A DNA stretch of 34,118 nucleotides from Methanolobus sp. GTDB taxonomy: Archaea > Halobacteriota > Methanosarcinia > Methanosarcinales > Methanosarcinaceae. This document shows, piece by piece, positions 8,831-17,048 of this stretch; within the stretch, counting starts at the first letter, position 1; every line of letters begins with the position of its first letter. The stretch covers positions 23,304 to 57,421 of the forward strand of contig NZ_JADQBY010000024.1 of the NCBI RefSeq assembly GCF_016278385.1. Reading direction: 5' to 3'. Both the position numbers and the translations under genes were made by a program. Below the pieces are notes generated by a model, which saw only the letters and a list, made by a program, of their open reading frames with translations, ran no database searches and was not told where the DNA came from.

Positions 8831-9031
8831 CTAGAATGAATCCGAGCTATGTATTACAGAGTGAGATAACAACAAGGGAGACATCAGAAACATGTGATTA
8901 TTTATCTCTCCTGCATTTTGAGCAGACTGCATTAATGCATATTCACTACTCACTTGATTTTCGGATTCCATTCTTCTAACTACTGTTTTAATGTCTTCTT
9001 CTAGCAAGTAGATATCGTTAAAATCAAGCAT
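8831..9031 (-). CDS. Small protein of unknown function
   Basis: This reading frame of 66 residues has an acidic, helical N-terminal half (DFNDIYLLEEDIKTVVRRMES) and a hydrophobic, Ser/His-rich C-terminus. I do not recognise it. The ATG at 9031 is preceded by GGTTGGTG at suitable distance, the best argument for a real gene; a GTG at 9037 adds two residues. It lies between a MITE and a solo element end, so it could be a recently acquired or orphan gene, or a chance frame. Confidence 0.4.
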   Translation of the reverse strand: MLDFNDIYLLEEDIKTVVRRMESENQVSSEYALMQSAQNAGEINNHMFLMSPLLLSHSVIHSSDSF

Positions 9032-9078
9032 TTTCACACCAACCTATGAGTGTAATAAGTTTCTGAAATTAAAAGGAG

Positions 9079-9103
9079 AAACACCGACATTTGTCGGTGT
9101 TTT
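9079..9103 (+). terminator. Perfect hairpin with T tail
   Basis: AAACACCGAC (9079-9088) and GTCGGTGTTT (9093-9102) form a 10-bp perfect stem with an ATTT loop, ending in a short T run on the plus strand. No plus-strand gene precedes it. It lies about 45 bases upstream of the small minus-strand frame, so it could also be a regulatory hairpin or relic. Confidence 0.4.
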
Positions 9104-9749
9104 ATGAAGCACCATCCCAGTGCCAACCACCATATAAAGATATATTGCTGCCAACATATAAACTATATCTTAACAGTGTTACTGAACAATAATTTTGGCT
9201 CTATAGAAAATATCAAACTAAAAACATTTAAAAACTAAAAATTAACCACCAAAGATGTATGATCTTATGTGGGAGTGTGGTGGTTAGTGTAGGAGTTGGT
9301 GGTTTAAAAACAGAATCACACCCCTTTTACGCGGGAATGTTGTTTTAATATAATAAATGTATGATTTTAAGCAGTGTCATTTTTTGATTCAATTTTTTTA
9401 TTATACTAAAAATATATAAAGAATTATTATCAGTAAATACTGTGTTCCTGTTGGGTGAGAAGCTTGAATAAAAGGAAAATAATGAATAATCTATATCTCT
9501 TCTAGAACTTGCCGGCTTGCTACAATGAATTTGTGCAGGATAAAGATATTTAACTGCGGGACAGGAACACTCACTAGTGATACTATTGCTAGCCTGAAAG
9601 AGCAAAAAATAGGTTATGTAACATTAAATCATGAGTATTAACACAACAAGTCATACATGTATGACATGCCGCAGCAAGACGTTTCTTCGAACAGGAAACA
9701 CCAACAACCATACAGAATAAAAATAATAAGACTAGTTTTTATAATTTTA
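9104..9749. other. Gene-poor repeat-rich spacer
   Basis: No convincing gene is visible. It holds the diverged MITE end at 9197, an inverted repeat TAACCACCA (9243-9251) with TGGTGGTTA (9278-9286), a further direct copy TGGTGGTTT at 9297-9305, and a perfect 16-bp palindrome GTCATACATGTATGAC (9651-9666) just before the tRNA-Ala gene. An 86-residue frame at 9345-9605 (minus) has no family features or ribosome-binding site. Confidence 0.5.
9197..9213 (+). mobile_element. Solo diverged end of the MITE family
   Basis: GGCTCTATAGAAAATAT differs by one base from the 13-bp MITE terminus and stays similar just inside (AAAATAT against AAAACATAT). It is preceded by AACAATAATTTT, similar to the flank of the intact copy. 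I found no partner end nearby, so this is either a decayed copy or a chance partial match. Confidence 0.45.
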
Positions 9750-9821
9750 TGGACTGGTCGGGAATTGAACCCGAGGCCTCTACCATGCCAAGGTAGCGAT
9801 CTTCCCCTGATCTACCAGCCC
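9750..9821 (-). tRNA. tRNA-Ala (anticodon GGC)
   Basis: On the minus strand a 72-base cloverleaf folds: acceptor GGGCTGG with CCAGTCC, D stem GATC/GATC, anticodon stem CTACC/GGTAG with loop TTGGCAT (anticodon GGC, reads GCC), T stem TCGGG/CCCGA with loop TTCAATT. The third acceptor pair is G3-U70, the alanine identity element, which agrees with the anticodon. CCA is not encoded. No intron is seen. Confidence 0.96.
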
Positions 9822-10001
9822 AGAATATCAAAACATACATCACATTATCAAACATAAACCTATCGCTGCAAACCTGTGAAGGAAATATACATATTGAATA
9901 AATTATGCTTAAAAAGTCATTTCAAGCGAAATATTAAAGTACCTGTATGCGTATTTGGAGTGTCGCGTGATGAAGAGCATCATGCGAAAGACACGCATTG
10001 T

Positions 10002-10078
10002 GGGCCCGTAGCTTAGCTCGGTGGAGCGCACGGCTGATAACCGTGAGGCCATGAGTTCGAATCTCATCGGGCCCACCA
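10002..10078 (+). tRNA. tRNA-Ile (anticodon GAT)
   Basis: The acceptor stem GGGCCCG pairs with CGGGCCC, the anticodon stem is ACGG/CCGT-like with loop CTGATAA (anticodon GAT), and the T arm is ATGAG/CTCAT with TTCGAAT. The discriminator base is A (10075) and CCA is encoded (10076-10078). It is divergent from tRNA-Ala, about 180 bases away. Its 3' end is duplicated at 10193-10218. Confidence 0.96.
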
Positions 10079-10192
10079 ATTATATTTATGTTTTCTGATG
10101 TTGGTTTTGATTGATTAACTATGTTTTTCTTGTTGGCATTGTGGTGCTGAGCGTAGCGATGCACTTTGATTCGCGCTTCCGAAGCGTCATCA

Positions 10193-10218
10193 GAGTTACG
10201 AATCTCATCGGACCCACA
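10193..10218 (+). repeat. Degenerate duplicate of tRNA-Ile 3' end (att-like)
   Basis: These 26 bases repeat the tRNA-Ile 3' end (10053-10078) with one inserted A, one G-to-A change and an altered last base. The copy has the T loop, the 3' acceptor strand and part of CCA but no 5' half. This is the trace left by an integrase element that used the tRNA gene as attachment site and was later lost. Only about 115 bases, with no integrase gene, remain between the copies. Confidence 0.65.
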
Positions 10219-10638
10219 TTAACTAATTCGAACTGTTTTACAAAATACTAACCATTTTAGATGAAGTTTTGTTATTTATCTTGCATCCACAAATATCCCT
10301 TATTAAAATCTAACTAATTCTATGCCATTATTCTTAAATTTAGAGCCTTTTTATGTTTGCTAGTAATTAATCTCAGAAACGTTAATTAGTAAATATATAA
10401 ATCTAGTGAGTAATATATCATTGAAAATAGATGTTATGGACTTGCTATTCTAATATAAAAAATATTAATATATAATAAATACATATAATATTGAAATACT
10501 ACAAAAAGATACCAGGATTATTAAACGGGATTAAATCCATAGCAATCAATGGATGAAACGTCTTTTGGGTTATTCATCATAAAGACATGAACCCCAAACA
10601 AAACGAAACATATTGTATAAATTACCGGGTGATTTTAT
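10219..10638. other. AT-rich leader and promoter region of the regulator
   Basis: These 420 bases hold no gene that I can see. TATA-like runs are plentiful (10460-10490). Near the right end there are pairable segments: ATCCAT/ATGGAT around 10535-10555, and TTTTGGGTTATTCAT (10563-10577) against ATGAACCCCAAA (10587-10598). The next gene could have a structured leader. Confidence 0.4.
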
Positions 10639-11013
10639 ATGAGAGAGAAAAAACCTAGCGGCATGAATGAAAAAGAGTATGAAATAGTAGAGTTACTGAG
10701 GAAACTAAATATGAATAGACCAGTAGCCCTGACGCTTGCATGCCTCTCATGCGGGGACGAGATAACTTCCCGCGAGATAGAAAAGAACTCCAATCTCAGG
10801 CAACCTGAAGTCAGCATTGCAATGAGATATCTTAACGACAGTAACTGGGTGGAAATCAGAGAAGAAAAGAAAACAAAAGGAAAAGGCCGACCAGTTAAGC
10901 TATACAGACTGACAACACCACTTGATGAGATTGTACAAAGCATTGAACAAAGAATCCTGCTGGAAAGCAGTTATGTGTTCAGTAATATTGAAAAACTTAA
11001 GAGACTTGCTTAG
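10639..11013 (+). CDS. Winged-helix transcriptional regulator
   Basis: This 124-residue protein has a winged helix (about residues 14-90): EYEIVELLRKLNMNRPVAL, ITSREIEKNSNLRQPEVSIAMRYL (recognition helix) and a basic wing KKTKGKGRPVKLYRL. A short helical tail probably dimerises. The fold is that of archaeal TrmB/MarR/ArsR-like regulators common in Methanosarcinales. LACLSCGDE contains two Cys that could sense redox or metal. GGGTGAT before the ATG sets the start, and a strong terminator follows, so it is a single-gene unit. It lies 170 bases before the LeuC/HacA gene on the same strand, but a regulatory link is not shown. Confidence 0.87.
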   Translation: MREKKPSGMNEKEYEIVELLRKLNMNRPVALTLACLSCGDEITSREIEKNSNLRQPEVSIAMRYLNDSNWVEIREEKKTKGKGRPVKLYRLTTPLDEIVQSIEQRILLESSYVFSNIEKLKRLA

Positions 11014-11026
11014 TTCTGTTCTTTTA

Positions 11027-11060
11027 TTTTTGCTGCCACATGCAGCAAAAACTATTTTTT
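11027..11060 (+). terminator. Terminator after the winged-helix gene
   Basis: TTTTTGCTGC (11027-11036) and GCAGCAAAAA (11042-11051) form a perfect 10-bp stem with loop CACAT, followed by CTA and six T (11055-11060). It begins 14 bases after the stop codon. Confidence 0.8.
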
Positions 11061-11185
11061 ACAGGGAGTATTATATTTCCGTATAAGTATCAATTACAAC
11101 TGTTGATTGCTTCTATCGAAGATTTTAAGTTGGAACGGAATATTGTACAATCCCAATTCTCAGTCACACTAATGGAGTTAATCTT

Positions 11186-12427
11186 TTGAGTACTATAAGC
11201 GAAAAAATATTTAGCCGCGCAGCGGGGAAAAAAGCGAAGGCAAATGATTTTGTAATAGCTGATATTGATTTTGCCATGGCACATGATGGCACAAGTGTCC
11301 TTGCTGTAAAAGCTTTCAGAGAAATGGAAGAAGAAAAAGTATGGAATCCTGATAGAATAGTAATACCATTCGATCACCTGACACCTGCAAATACTGATAC
11401 TACAGCAGTACTACAACATGATATCCGCGGATGGATCCAAAAACAGGGAATCAAAAATTTCTATGATGTAGGTGAAGGCATCTGTCACCAACTGCTTCCT
11501 GAGAATGGATTTGCACTACCTGGAAAGCTTATCGTTGGAGCAGATTCACATTCCTGCACTTACGGAGCATTCGGAGCATTGGGTACAGGAGTCGGTGCCA
11601 CTGACATGGCAGAAATATTTGCCTCCGGAAAACTCTGGTTTAAGGTCCCCGAAAGTATCAAAATCACAACAAATGGAAATTTTAAAGAGGGAGTGTATGC
11701 AAAAGACCTTATTCTCAAGATAATAAGCACCCTTGGAGTTGCCGGTGCAACATACAAAGCTGCAGAATTCTATGGAAGCACGATAGATTCCCTATCTATG
11801 TCAGGTAGAATGACCCTTAGTAATATGGCAATTGAGATGGGAGCAAAAGCCGGTATTGTTCCACCGGACAAGACCACTTTTGATTTCCTTGAAGGTATTG
11901 CTGCAGAAGAATACGAGCCTGTATATGCCGATGAAGATGCAGTCTATTCAAAAGAATACAACTTTGATGCTAGCGAACTTGAACCTCAGATAGCCTCCCC
12001 TCATCAGGTAGACAATGTACATGACATATCTGACATCAAACCTACAAAACTTGATCAGGCATTCATAGGCACTTGTACCAACGGCAGACTGGAAGATCTG
12101 GAACTTGCTGCATCTATCCTCAATGGAGAAAAAGTAGCTATCAGGACAATTGTAGTGCCAGCATCACGCAGTGTTCTTATTGAAGCTGTCAGGAAAGGAA
12201 TAGTAGAAACCCTTCTTGATGCAGGCGTGGTTATAGGTTCACCAGGATGTGGACCATGTCTTGGCGGACATATGGGAGTCATAGGCAAAGGCGAAACATG
12301 CATTTCAACTGCAAACCGTAACTTCAAAGGAAGAATGGGGACAGGCGGGCTAATATATCTTGCATCTCCTGCAACCGCAGCTGCTTCTGCCCTCACCGGG
12401 GAGATTACCGATCCGCGTGAGATCTGA
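11186..12427 (+). CDS. 3-isopropylmalate dehydratase / homoaconitase large subunit
   Basis: This aconitase-family Fe-S hydro-lyase subunit (413 residues, usual for the archaeal large subunit) catalyses the isomerisation step of leucine synthesis (LeuC) or of 2-oxosuberate/coenzyme B synthesis (HacA). Methanogens often carry both paralogues and I cannot separate them here. Signatures: [39 protein letters not shown] (first cluster Cys) and [15 protein letters not shown] (other two cluster Cys). The start is TTG at 11186, with GGAG eight bases upstream; no in-frame ATG gives a complete N-terminus. The small subunit is not in this window, so the pair is split. Confidence 0.93.
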   Translation: MSTISEKIFSRAAGKKAKANDFVIADIDFAMAHDGTSVLAVKAFREMEEEKVWNPDRIVIPFDHLTPANTDTTAVLQHDIRGWIQKQGIKNFYDVGEGICHQLLPENGFALPGKLIVGADSHSCTYGAFGALGTGVGATDMAEIFASGKLWFKVPESIKITTNGNFKEGVYAKDLILKIISTLGVAGATYKAAEFYGSTIDSLSMSGRMTLSNMAIEMGAKAGIVPPDKTTFDFLEGIAAEEYEPVYADEDAVYSKEYNFDASELEPQIASPHQVDNVHDISDIKPTKLDQAFIGTCTNGRLEDLELAASILNGEKVAIRTIVVPASRSVLIEAVRKGIVETLLDAGVVIGSPGCGPCLGGHMGVIGKGETCISTANRNFKGRMGTGGLIYLASPATAAASALTGEITDPREI

Positions 12428-12464
12428 AGTAATTATTTAACGAGCTATGTGGAGTAGAACTAAA

Positions 12465-12668
12465 ATGGAACTTGATAAACCAAAACTTGAACATCTCATT
12501 GGACACTGGATAGAACACAACGATAGTCACAGCACAAGTTTTAGCGAGTGGGCAGTAAAGATAGAAACTGCAGGTTACAAGGAAATAGCTGAAGACATAA
12601 AGATGGCTGCGGCTAAAATGGATGAGTGTTCTGAGTTGCTGAAAAAAGCTCAGGTCAAACTTGGGTAA
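12465..12668 (+). CDS. Small helical protein with HWIEHNDSH motif
   Basis: The 67 residues are nearly all helical. A conserved-looking histidine block HLIGHWIEHNDSHSTSFSEW (residues 10-29) is followed by two amphipathic helices. The clustered His/Glu/Asp could bind a metal; similar short proteins occur near metal-transport or hydrogenase genes in other microbes, but I recall this only loosely. I chose the ATG at 12465 with GGAG upstream; an ATG at 12447 adds MWSRTK and overlaps that site. It lies 37 bases after the LeuC/HacA gene and 15 before the cohesin-like gene, so all three may be co-transcribed. Confidence 0.72.
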   Translation: MELDKPKLEHLIGHWIEHNDSHSTSFSEWAVKIETAGYKEIAEDIKMAAAKMDECSELLKKAQVKLG

Positions 12669-12683
12669 ATCCGAGAAATCTTC

Positions 12684-13349
12684 ATGCGTAAACAGACATT
12701 TAAAATTGTGGCACGCACAGCATTTATCATGTTTTGTATAGTATATCTGGCAGGATTAGCGACAGCCTCCACACGTATGAACATAACCCCTTCCTCACAA
12801 ACAGTTTCACCTGGCGAAGAATTCACGCTGGAAATTGATATCAACCCCGATACACCTATTGCTGGCGTACAGTTCAATCTGACCTATGACAATGAACTTA
12901 TAACCGTAATCAACATTGAGGAAGATAACTTTTTTGCAAGTGCTGACTCAGCAATAATGTTCAACCCCGGAAGTATTAATAAATCATCAGGCACTGTTTC
13001 GAGGATTTCCAGTTCAGTAGTAAAGGGAAATAGCATCACAGAATAAGGTGTTTTTTGTACAATAAACCTTATAGCAAAATCTGATTATGGACCCTGTGAA
13101 CTTACGATATCGGATATTGTTATAAAAGACACTCAGGGCAATAATCTACCTTCAGTGTCCTTTGATTCAACGATCAATGTCGTTGGAACAGAGCAGGTAT
13201 TTGCAAGCACAGCTGATAACACTGGCATAGGTATGACGAATACAAATACATCCGACTTTAACAAAAATCAAATATCTGGCTGGATCATACTTACTGTCAC
13301 AGCAATTACATTTTTTGCAGTTGCCTACTTCCTTGACAGGAAAAAATAA
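12684..13349 (+). pseudogene. Cohesin-domain surface protein interrupted by an in-frame TAA
   Basis: Read through, this is a protein of about 220 residues: signal peptide (1-29), a cohesin-like beta domain (RMNITPSSQTVSPGEEFTLE, IAGVQFNLTYDNELI), a Thr/Asn linker, and a C-terminal membrane helix (GWIILTVTAITFFAVAYFL) ending in RKK. A TAA at 13044-13046 cuts it inside the domain after GNSITE. The same frame continues at once with GVFCTINLIAKSDYG, the expected next strand, so a single substitution (perhaps CAA to TAA) explains the break. TAA is not recoded in pyrrolysine users, where the recoded codon is TAG. The short product would lack the anchor. Cohesin domains in methanogens are thought to serve surface interactions. 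Confidence 0.8.
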
Positions 13350-13401
13350 AAAAAGGATAAGCGCAAAGGAATTCACTCCCTTTGTACCTACTTTTCAGAG
13401 A

Positions 13402-14646
13402 TTACCTTCCAAGTTCTGCGTGAGCTCTTGCGAGATGCCCTGCTGCCTGTGCACCTATCAGTGATATCTCGCCTGCAAGTACGGCTGAAGCGATTATCTC
13501 GGCAAGTTTTTTCGAATTGGAACCTGGAGGAGTACCTGAGCCACTTACACCCAGCATCCTTAGACAGTCACGCTGTGTTCCCAGGTTTGTGCCACCGCCC
13601 ACTGTACCAATAGCCATAGAAGGAAGAGTGACAGAACAATAGAGATCCCCATACTGAGTCAGCTCCATAGTGGTTATGGCACTACTACCTTCTACAACAT
13701 GAGCAGGGTCCTGACCGCAGGCAATATACATTGCAGCTATTACGTTTGCAGCATGCGCATTATACCCCATAGAACCTGCCCTTGCGGAACCAAGCAGGTT
13801 CTTACGATAATTAACCTCTACCATTGTTTCGGGTTCGCATTTGAGACGCTCCTTTACAAGTGATGCGGGTATTGTCACATCTACCACAGTCGTTTTGCCC
13901 CTTCCAAGAATGTTATTTATTGCTGCAGGCTTTTTATCAGTACACATATTACCGGAAAGAGATACCGGAATAGCACCAAATTCATCTTCTATAAGGCTCA
14001 GGACAGCATCTGTGGCTATAGTCACCATATTCATCCCCATGGCATCTTTGGTATCATAGGAAAAACGTACATACACTGTATTACCTGTAACAAATGCCTT
14101 GACGTCCACCAGCTCACCGAAACGTGTGGTTTCAGATGCCTTGGACTTCATTCTAAAGAGAACATCAGGATCCTGTAACCAATCTGTAAATTCCTTTGCC
14201 CTGATTACATTTTCGAGCCTGAATACCGGAGCCCTTGTCATGACATCCTGAAATATACGGGCATTTGCACCGCCTGATTTTGTGATGACAGAAGAACCCC
14301 GGTTCACACTGGCAACAAGAGCACCTTCTGTGGTTGCCAATGGTAATTGGAATGTAGCATCTGCAAATTCACCATTCACTTTGAGGGGACCAGCGATACC
14401 AAGAGGAATCTGGATCACACCTATCATATTCTCTATATTTCGTTTGCTTGCATCAACTACATCTATTGAAAAATTCTGTATATGATCAAATTTAAATTCA
14501 GAGCTTTCTTCAAGAGCATATCTTCGTATCATGACAGCGGTTTTCTTATCAGTCAGACTGTCAAGCTTGTGAAAAGATATTTTTCCAGAAATAACTCCTT
14601 CCAGCAGTTCTTTTTTTTCCCTGTTTAAATCAGTTCTTGATGTCAT
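13402..14646 (-). CDS. hmgA: 3-hydroxy-3-methylglutaryl-CoA reductase (class I)
   Basis: It reduces HMG-CoA to mevalonate with NADPH, the committed step of archaeal isoprenoid lipid synthesis. Signatures: ENMIGVIQIPLGIAGPLKV, TTEGALVASVNRG with the catalytic Glu, DAMGMNMVT, GTVGGGTNLGTQ, and the C-terminal AGHLARAHAELGR with the catalytic His. The length (414 residues from this start) matches soluble archaeal enzymes, with no membrane domain. I chose the ATG at 14646 because GGGAG lies six bases before it; an upstream in-frame start at 14670 adds MFYSREII and would swallow that site. It is divergent from the KaiC-like gene. Confidence 0.97.
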   Translation of the reverse strand: MTSRTDLNREKKELLEGVISGKISFHKLDSLTDKKTAVMIRRYALEESSEFKFDHIQNFSIDVVDASKRNIENMIGVIQIPLGIAGPLKVNGEFADATFQLPLATTEGALVASVNRGSSVITKSGGANARIFQDVMTRAPVFRLENVIRAKEFTDWLQDPDVLFRMKSKASETTRFGELVDVKAFVTGNTVYVRFSYDTKDAMGMNMVTIATDAVLSLIEDEFGAIPVSLSGNMCTDKKPAAINNILGRGKTTVVDVTIPASLVKERLKCEPETMVEVNYRKNLLGSARAGSMGYNAHAANVIAAMYIACGQDPAHVVEGSSAITTMELTQYGDLYCSVTLPSMAIGTVGGGTNLGTQRDCLRMLGVSGSGTPPGSNSKKLAEIIASAVLAGEISLIGAQAAGHLARAHAELGR

Positions 14647-14943
14647 AATTATCTCCCGTGAATAGAACAAACAGCATCCTGTATCTTTTTTATAAGTTGA
14701 ATTTGGTTACAATAATACAAATAGTTCACGCCCAATTGCTTTTTAGCTCTTGGATAAAGTAAACAATTGAAGCGAATAAATTAAATACGTGATTTTTTAT
14801 ATTAGAATAACATAATAAACAGTATTCGAAAAAGTACAAATAATAAGCATCGTATACTTTTTATTGAAACTAAATATAATAGTTGTATGAACAAGAAGTT
14901 TGGGAATACAATTTAAATTTAAGACGTTTACAGGTGGTTTAAT

Positions 14944-15672
14944 ATGAGAGATGCCGACCCATCAGAGAGAGTGAATTCCGGAATACCCGGACTGGATGAG
15001 ATGTTGCGTGGAGGATTCTTCAAAGGAACTGCAAATGTCGTGTCAGGAAAATCTGGTACAGGTAAAACGATATTTGGAACGCAGTTCATTGCAGAGGGAG
15101 CAAAAAATGGTGAAAAAGTAATGTGTATCATTACTTCAGAAGAGTCAAAGTCTATTGTAAGGGAAATGAAAACTTCCTTCGACTGGAACCTTGAAGAATA
15201 TGTAGAAAAAGGTCTGTTAACCTTTGTTGACATCACAGATCCAAGCCTACGCCTTCAGAAAAGTGTTGAAATTGCTCCATCAGAACTTATCAAAAGCTTC
15301 AAGAAACTAGTTGAAAGCAAAATTGAGGATCTGCAGCCAACACGTATCTTTATTGACTCAGTTGAAGCTCTATTCCTTGCCATTGAATCAAATTATAAAT
15401 TAAGGACACTCATAGACGATGTTTTCGGTGTGTTCCGCAAACATGATGTTACATCTGTTATAACAGTAGGAGCAATGTTTGGACTTGATGAAATGGTAGA
15501 ATATGGTGCAGACTCAGTCATCAAACTGGATCGCATTATTGCCGGAAATAACCTTCAGCGCTCAATCTTCATTATGAAGATGCGAGGATCAGGTACAATA
15601 AACGAAGTCCGCGTACTTAATATTTCAGACAACGGCATGTCTGTGCTTGCACAGTCCCCATACCTTGATTAA
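14944..15672 (+). CDS. KaiC/RadA-like single-domain ATPase
   Basis: This 242-residue RecA-fold ATPase has Walker A GKSGTGKT at 35-42, a Walker B-like TRIFIDSVEAL near 130-140, and the family opening RVNSGIPGLDEMLRGGF. One KaiC domain is present, unlike the double-domain cyanobacterial clock protein. Archaeal single-domain KaiC-like proteins are widespread and often sit near sensors or motility genes; their role is mostly unknown, with signalling likely. GGTGG upstream of the ATG fits as ribosome-binding site, and a hairpin terminator follows. The histidine kinase at 17049 is close but on the other strand. Confidence 0.9.
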   Translation: MRDADPSERVNSGIPGLDEMLRGGFFKGTANVVSGKSGTGKTIFGTQFIAEGAKNGEKVMCIITSEESKSIVREMKTSFDWNLEEYVEKGLLTFVDITDPSLRLQKSVEIAPSELIKSFKKLVESKIEDLQPTRIFIDSVEALFLAIESNYKLRTLIDDVFGVFRKHDVTSVITVGAMFGLDEMVEYGADSVIKLDRIIAGNNLQRSIFIMKMRGSGTINEVRVLNISDNGMSVLAQSPYLD

Positions 15673-15673
15673 G

Positions 15674-15704
15674 TAGTGGCACTATAAGCCACTAACCTTT
15701 CTTT
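15674..15704 (+). terminator. Terminator after the KaiC-like gene
   Basis: TAGTGGC (15674-15680) pairs with GCCACTA (15688-15694) across a 7-base loop, followed by a T-rich run (CCTTTCTTTTC). It starts right after the stop codon. Confidence 0.65.
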
Positions 15705-15715
15705 TCTATCATTCT

Positions 15716-16408
15716 TTAAAATAGGTACCAATCATTGTCATTGGTGTTATCATCCAATTTATTATCATCATCCAGAACAGATGCTTGCATATATTTTCCC
15801 ACCCACGACACAATTGCATCTGAAAAATCCTGAAGGTAGCTGGCTTGATTAAGACTTCCATAAACAAATTTCTTGCTAGGTTGAATTTGTGATTTGATGG
15901 TTTCTTCTTTTGGAACTATTGTTACCTCAATGCCCGACATTTCAACTGCTAATTCCATAGCTTTTCGGAAGTCACCTATGCAATATGCAATACGATGCTT
16001 ATAGTTGTCCCGGGTTTTTTCAAGATACTCTGAGAGCCTCTGACTTTCCATCTTAATGAAGTCACGCTTTACTTTTGCTACATTGCATTTACCAAGCATG
16101 AACTGGTAATCCATAAAAGGATATTCAGTATCAAGTTCCCGGGGAGTTATTCCACATGTCCCAAAAACCACAACATGCACCTGCTCAGCATCAAGCACTC
16201 CAAAAATCACCTTATCAAATATCTTATGGGAAGGACTTTCATGATAGGGTTTTTTCTTTGCACATGGAACAAATATACAAAAATCCCTTGCAGGAGGTTC
16301 ATATTCAGAAAGTATCCACTCATTTGCACGTATCATATCTGGATGGTATAGTATCTCATCCGTATCCAGCGGAAGACTGGAACGTTCATCTTCAGGTATT
16401 ATTGTCAA
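15716..16408 (-). CDS. Free-standing DUF5591-like (ArcS-core-like) protein
   Basis: The 230-residue protein shows the pattern of the DUF5591 domain found in archaeosine synthase ArcS and TGT relatives: EILYHPDMIRANEWILSEY, CIFVPCAKKKPYHESPSHK and VVVFGTCGITPRELDTEYP. Here it stands alone, without TGT, zinc or PUA parts. In ArcS this region carries the Lys-transfer reaction on preQ0-tRNA; PCxxKKPY is the equivalent block. Whether this orphan is catalytic is unknown. The acidic DDDNKLDDNTNDN tail is unusual. The start is probably TTG (16408): no ribosome-binding site is visible, but a TATATATATA box about 25 bases upstream would give a leaderless transcript. It is divergent from the TrmB-like gene. 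Confidence 0.8.
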   Translation of the reverse strand: MTIIPEDERSSLPLDTDEILYHPDMIRANEWILSEYEPPARDFCIFVPCAKKKPYHESPSHKIFDKVIFGVLDAEQVHVVVFGTCGITPRELDTEYPFMDYQFMLGKCNVAKVKRDFIKMESQRLSEYLEKTRDNYKHRIAYCIGDFRKAMELAVEMSGIEVTIVPKEETIKSQIQPSKKFVYGSLNQASYLQDFSDAIVSWVGKYMQASVLDDDNKLDDNTNDNDWYLF

Positions 16409-16430
16409 GGAATGGAAAATTCTGGCAAAC

Positions 16431-16440
16431 TATATATATA
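16431..16440. promoter_or_regulatory. Shared TATA box between divergent genes
   Basis: TATATATATA lies in the 114-base gap between the DUF5591-like gene (minus) and the TrmB-like regulator (plus). For the minus gene the expected start site, about 25 bases away, falls on its TTG, so the message may be leaderless. For the plus gene it leaves a leader of about 60 bases. The symmetric box could serve both directions. Confidence 0.45.
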
Positions 16441-16522
16441 ATTGACGCAAAGCTTAGTCGGTTTTGCGCAAATTCCACAACAAAGCCTTCAAAACGTATT
16501 CTATAAATTGTGAGGAAAAAAC

Positions 16523-16894
16523 ATGGCGAGTTCTATACCTGAAATGCTGAGAGCAGATTGTAAATGTGAAGATATGGCAAAATGTGTTCTTGGCCTGAAA
16601 GAACTTGACATCAATGCCTATAAAACACTGCTTGAGCACGGTGCTATGACAGCAGAAAAACTGGGGGAGATACTCGGACGCGAACGCAGTACAGCGTATC
16701 GTTCATTACAAAATCTTATTTCTGCAGGTCTTGTATACAGGGAAACAAAATCAATTTCCATTGGCGGATACTACTATGAATACGTAGCTATTGAACCTGT
16801 TGTGGTCAAAGATATGATTAAAAAGACAATTGACCAATGGTACCATAAAATGAATGGTCTTATCGAAAACTTCGACAAGGAACTTCTGACTTGA
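16523..16894 (+). CDS. TrmB-like winged-helix regulator with N-terminal cysteines
   Basis: The 123 residues start with a Cys cluster (Cys13, Cys15, Cys21; RADCKCEDMAKC), then a winged helix: LDINAYKTLLEHGAMTAEKL, GRERSTAYRSLQNLISAGLV (recognition helix) and a wing with GGYYYEY. The C-terminal helix IDQWYHKMNGLIENFDKEL probably dimerises. This is the DNA-binding part of a TrmB-type regulator without a sugar-binding domain. The cysteines suggest sensing of redox state or a metal, which is inference. GAGG seven bases before the ATG sets the start. Being divergent, it may control the DUF5591-like gene or itself. Confidence 0.88.
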   Translation: MASSIPEMLRADCKCEDMAKCVLGLKELDINAYKTLLEHGAMTAEKLGEILGRERSTAYRSLQNLISAGLVYRETKSISIGGYYYEYVAIEPVVVKDMIKKTIDQWYHKMNGLIENFDKELLT

Positions 16895-17048
16895 AATGAT
16901 ATATTTAATACCTGTGAATTTCTATAGTTCAAGCAGAATAAGCAGATTCTTTTTATCTTTCCAGTAAATGAACTATATCATTATATGCAATTATCTCAAT
17001 GACTGATATTGACTCAATTAGCAACCAGTACATACAATGAATAGGGAA

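Noticed and set aside
9345-9605. 86-residue minus-strand frame
   Set aside because: No ribosome-binding site, low-complexity tail, no family pattern.
9657-9857. Plus-strand frame containing TGRELNPRPLPCQGSDL
   Set aside because: This is the antisense of the tRNA-Ala gene; such tRNA shadows are a well-known false protein.
9934-10164. Minus-strand frame containing GGPDEIRTHGLTVISRALH
   Set aside because: Antisense of tRNA-Ile, another classic tRNA shadow.
13044-13046. Recoded stop in the cohesin-like gene
   Set aside because: TAA is not recoded in known archaea; nonsense mutation is simpler.
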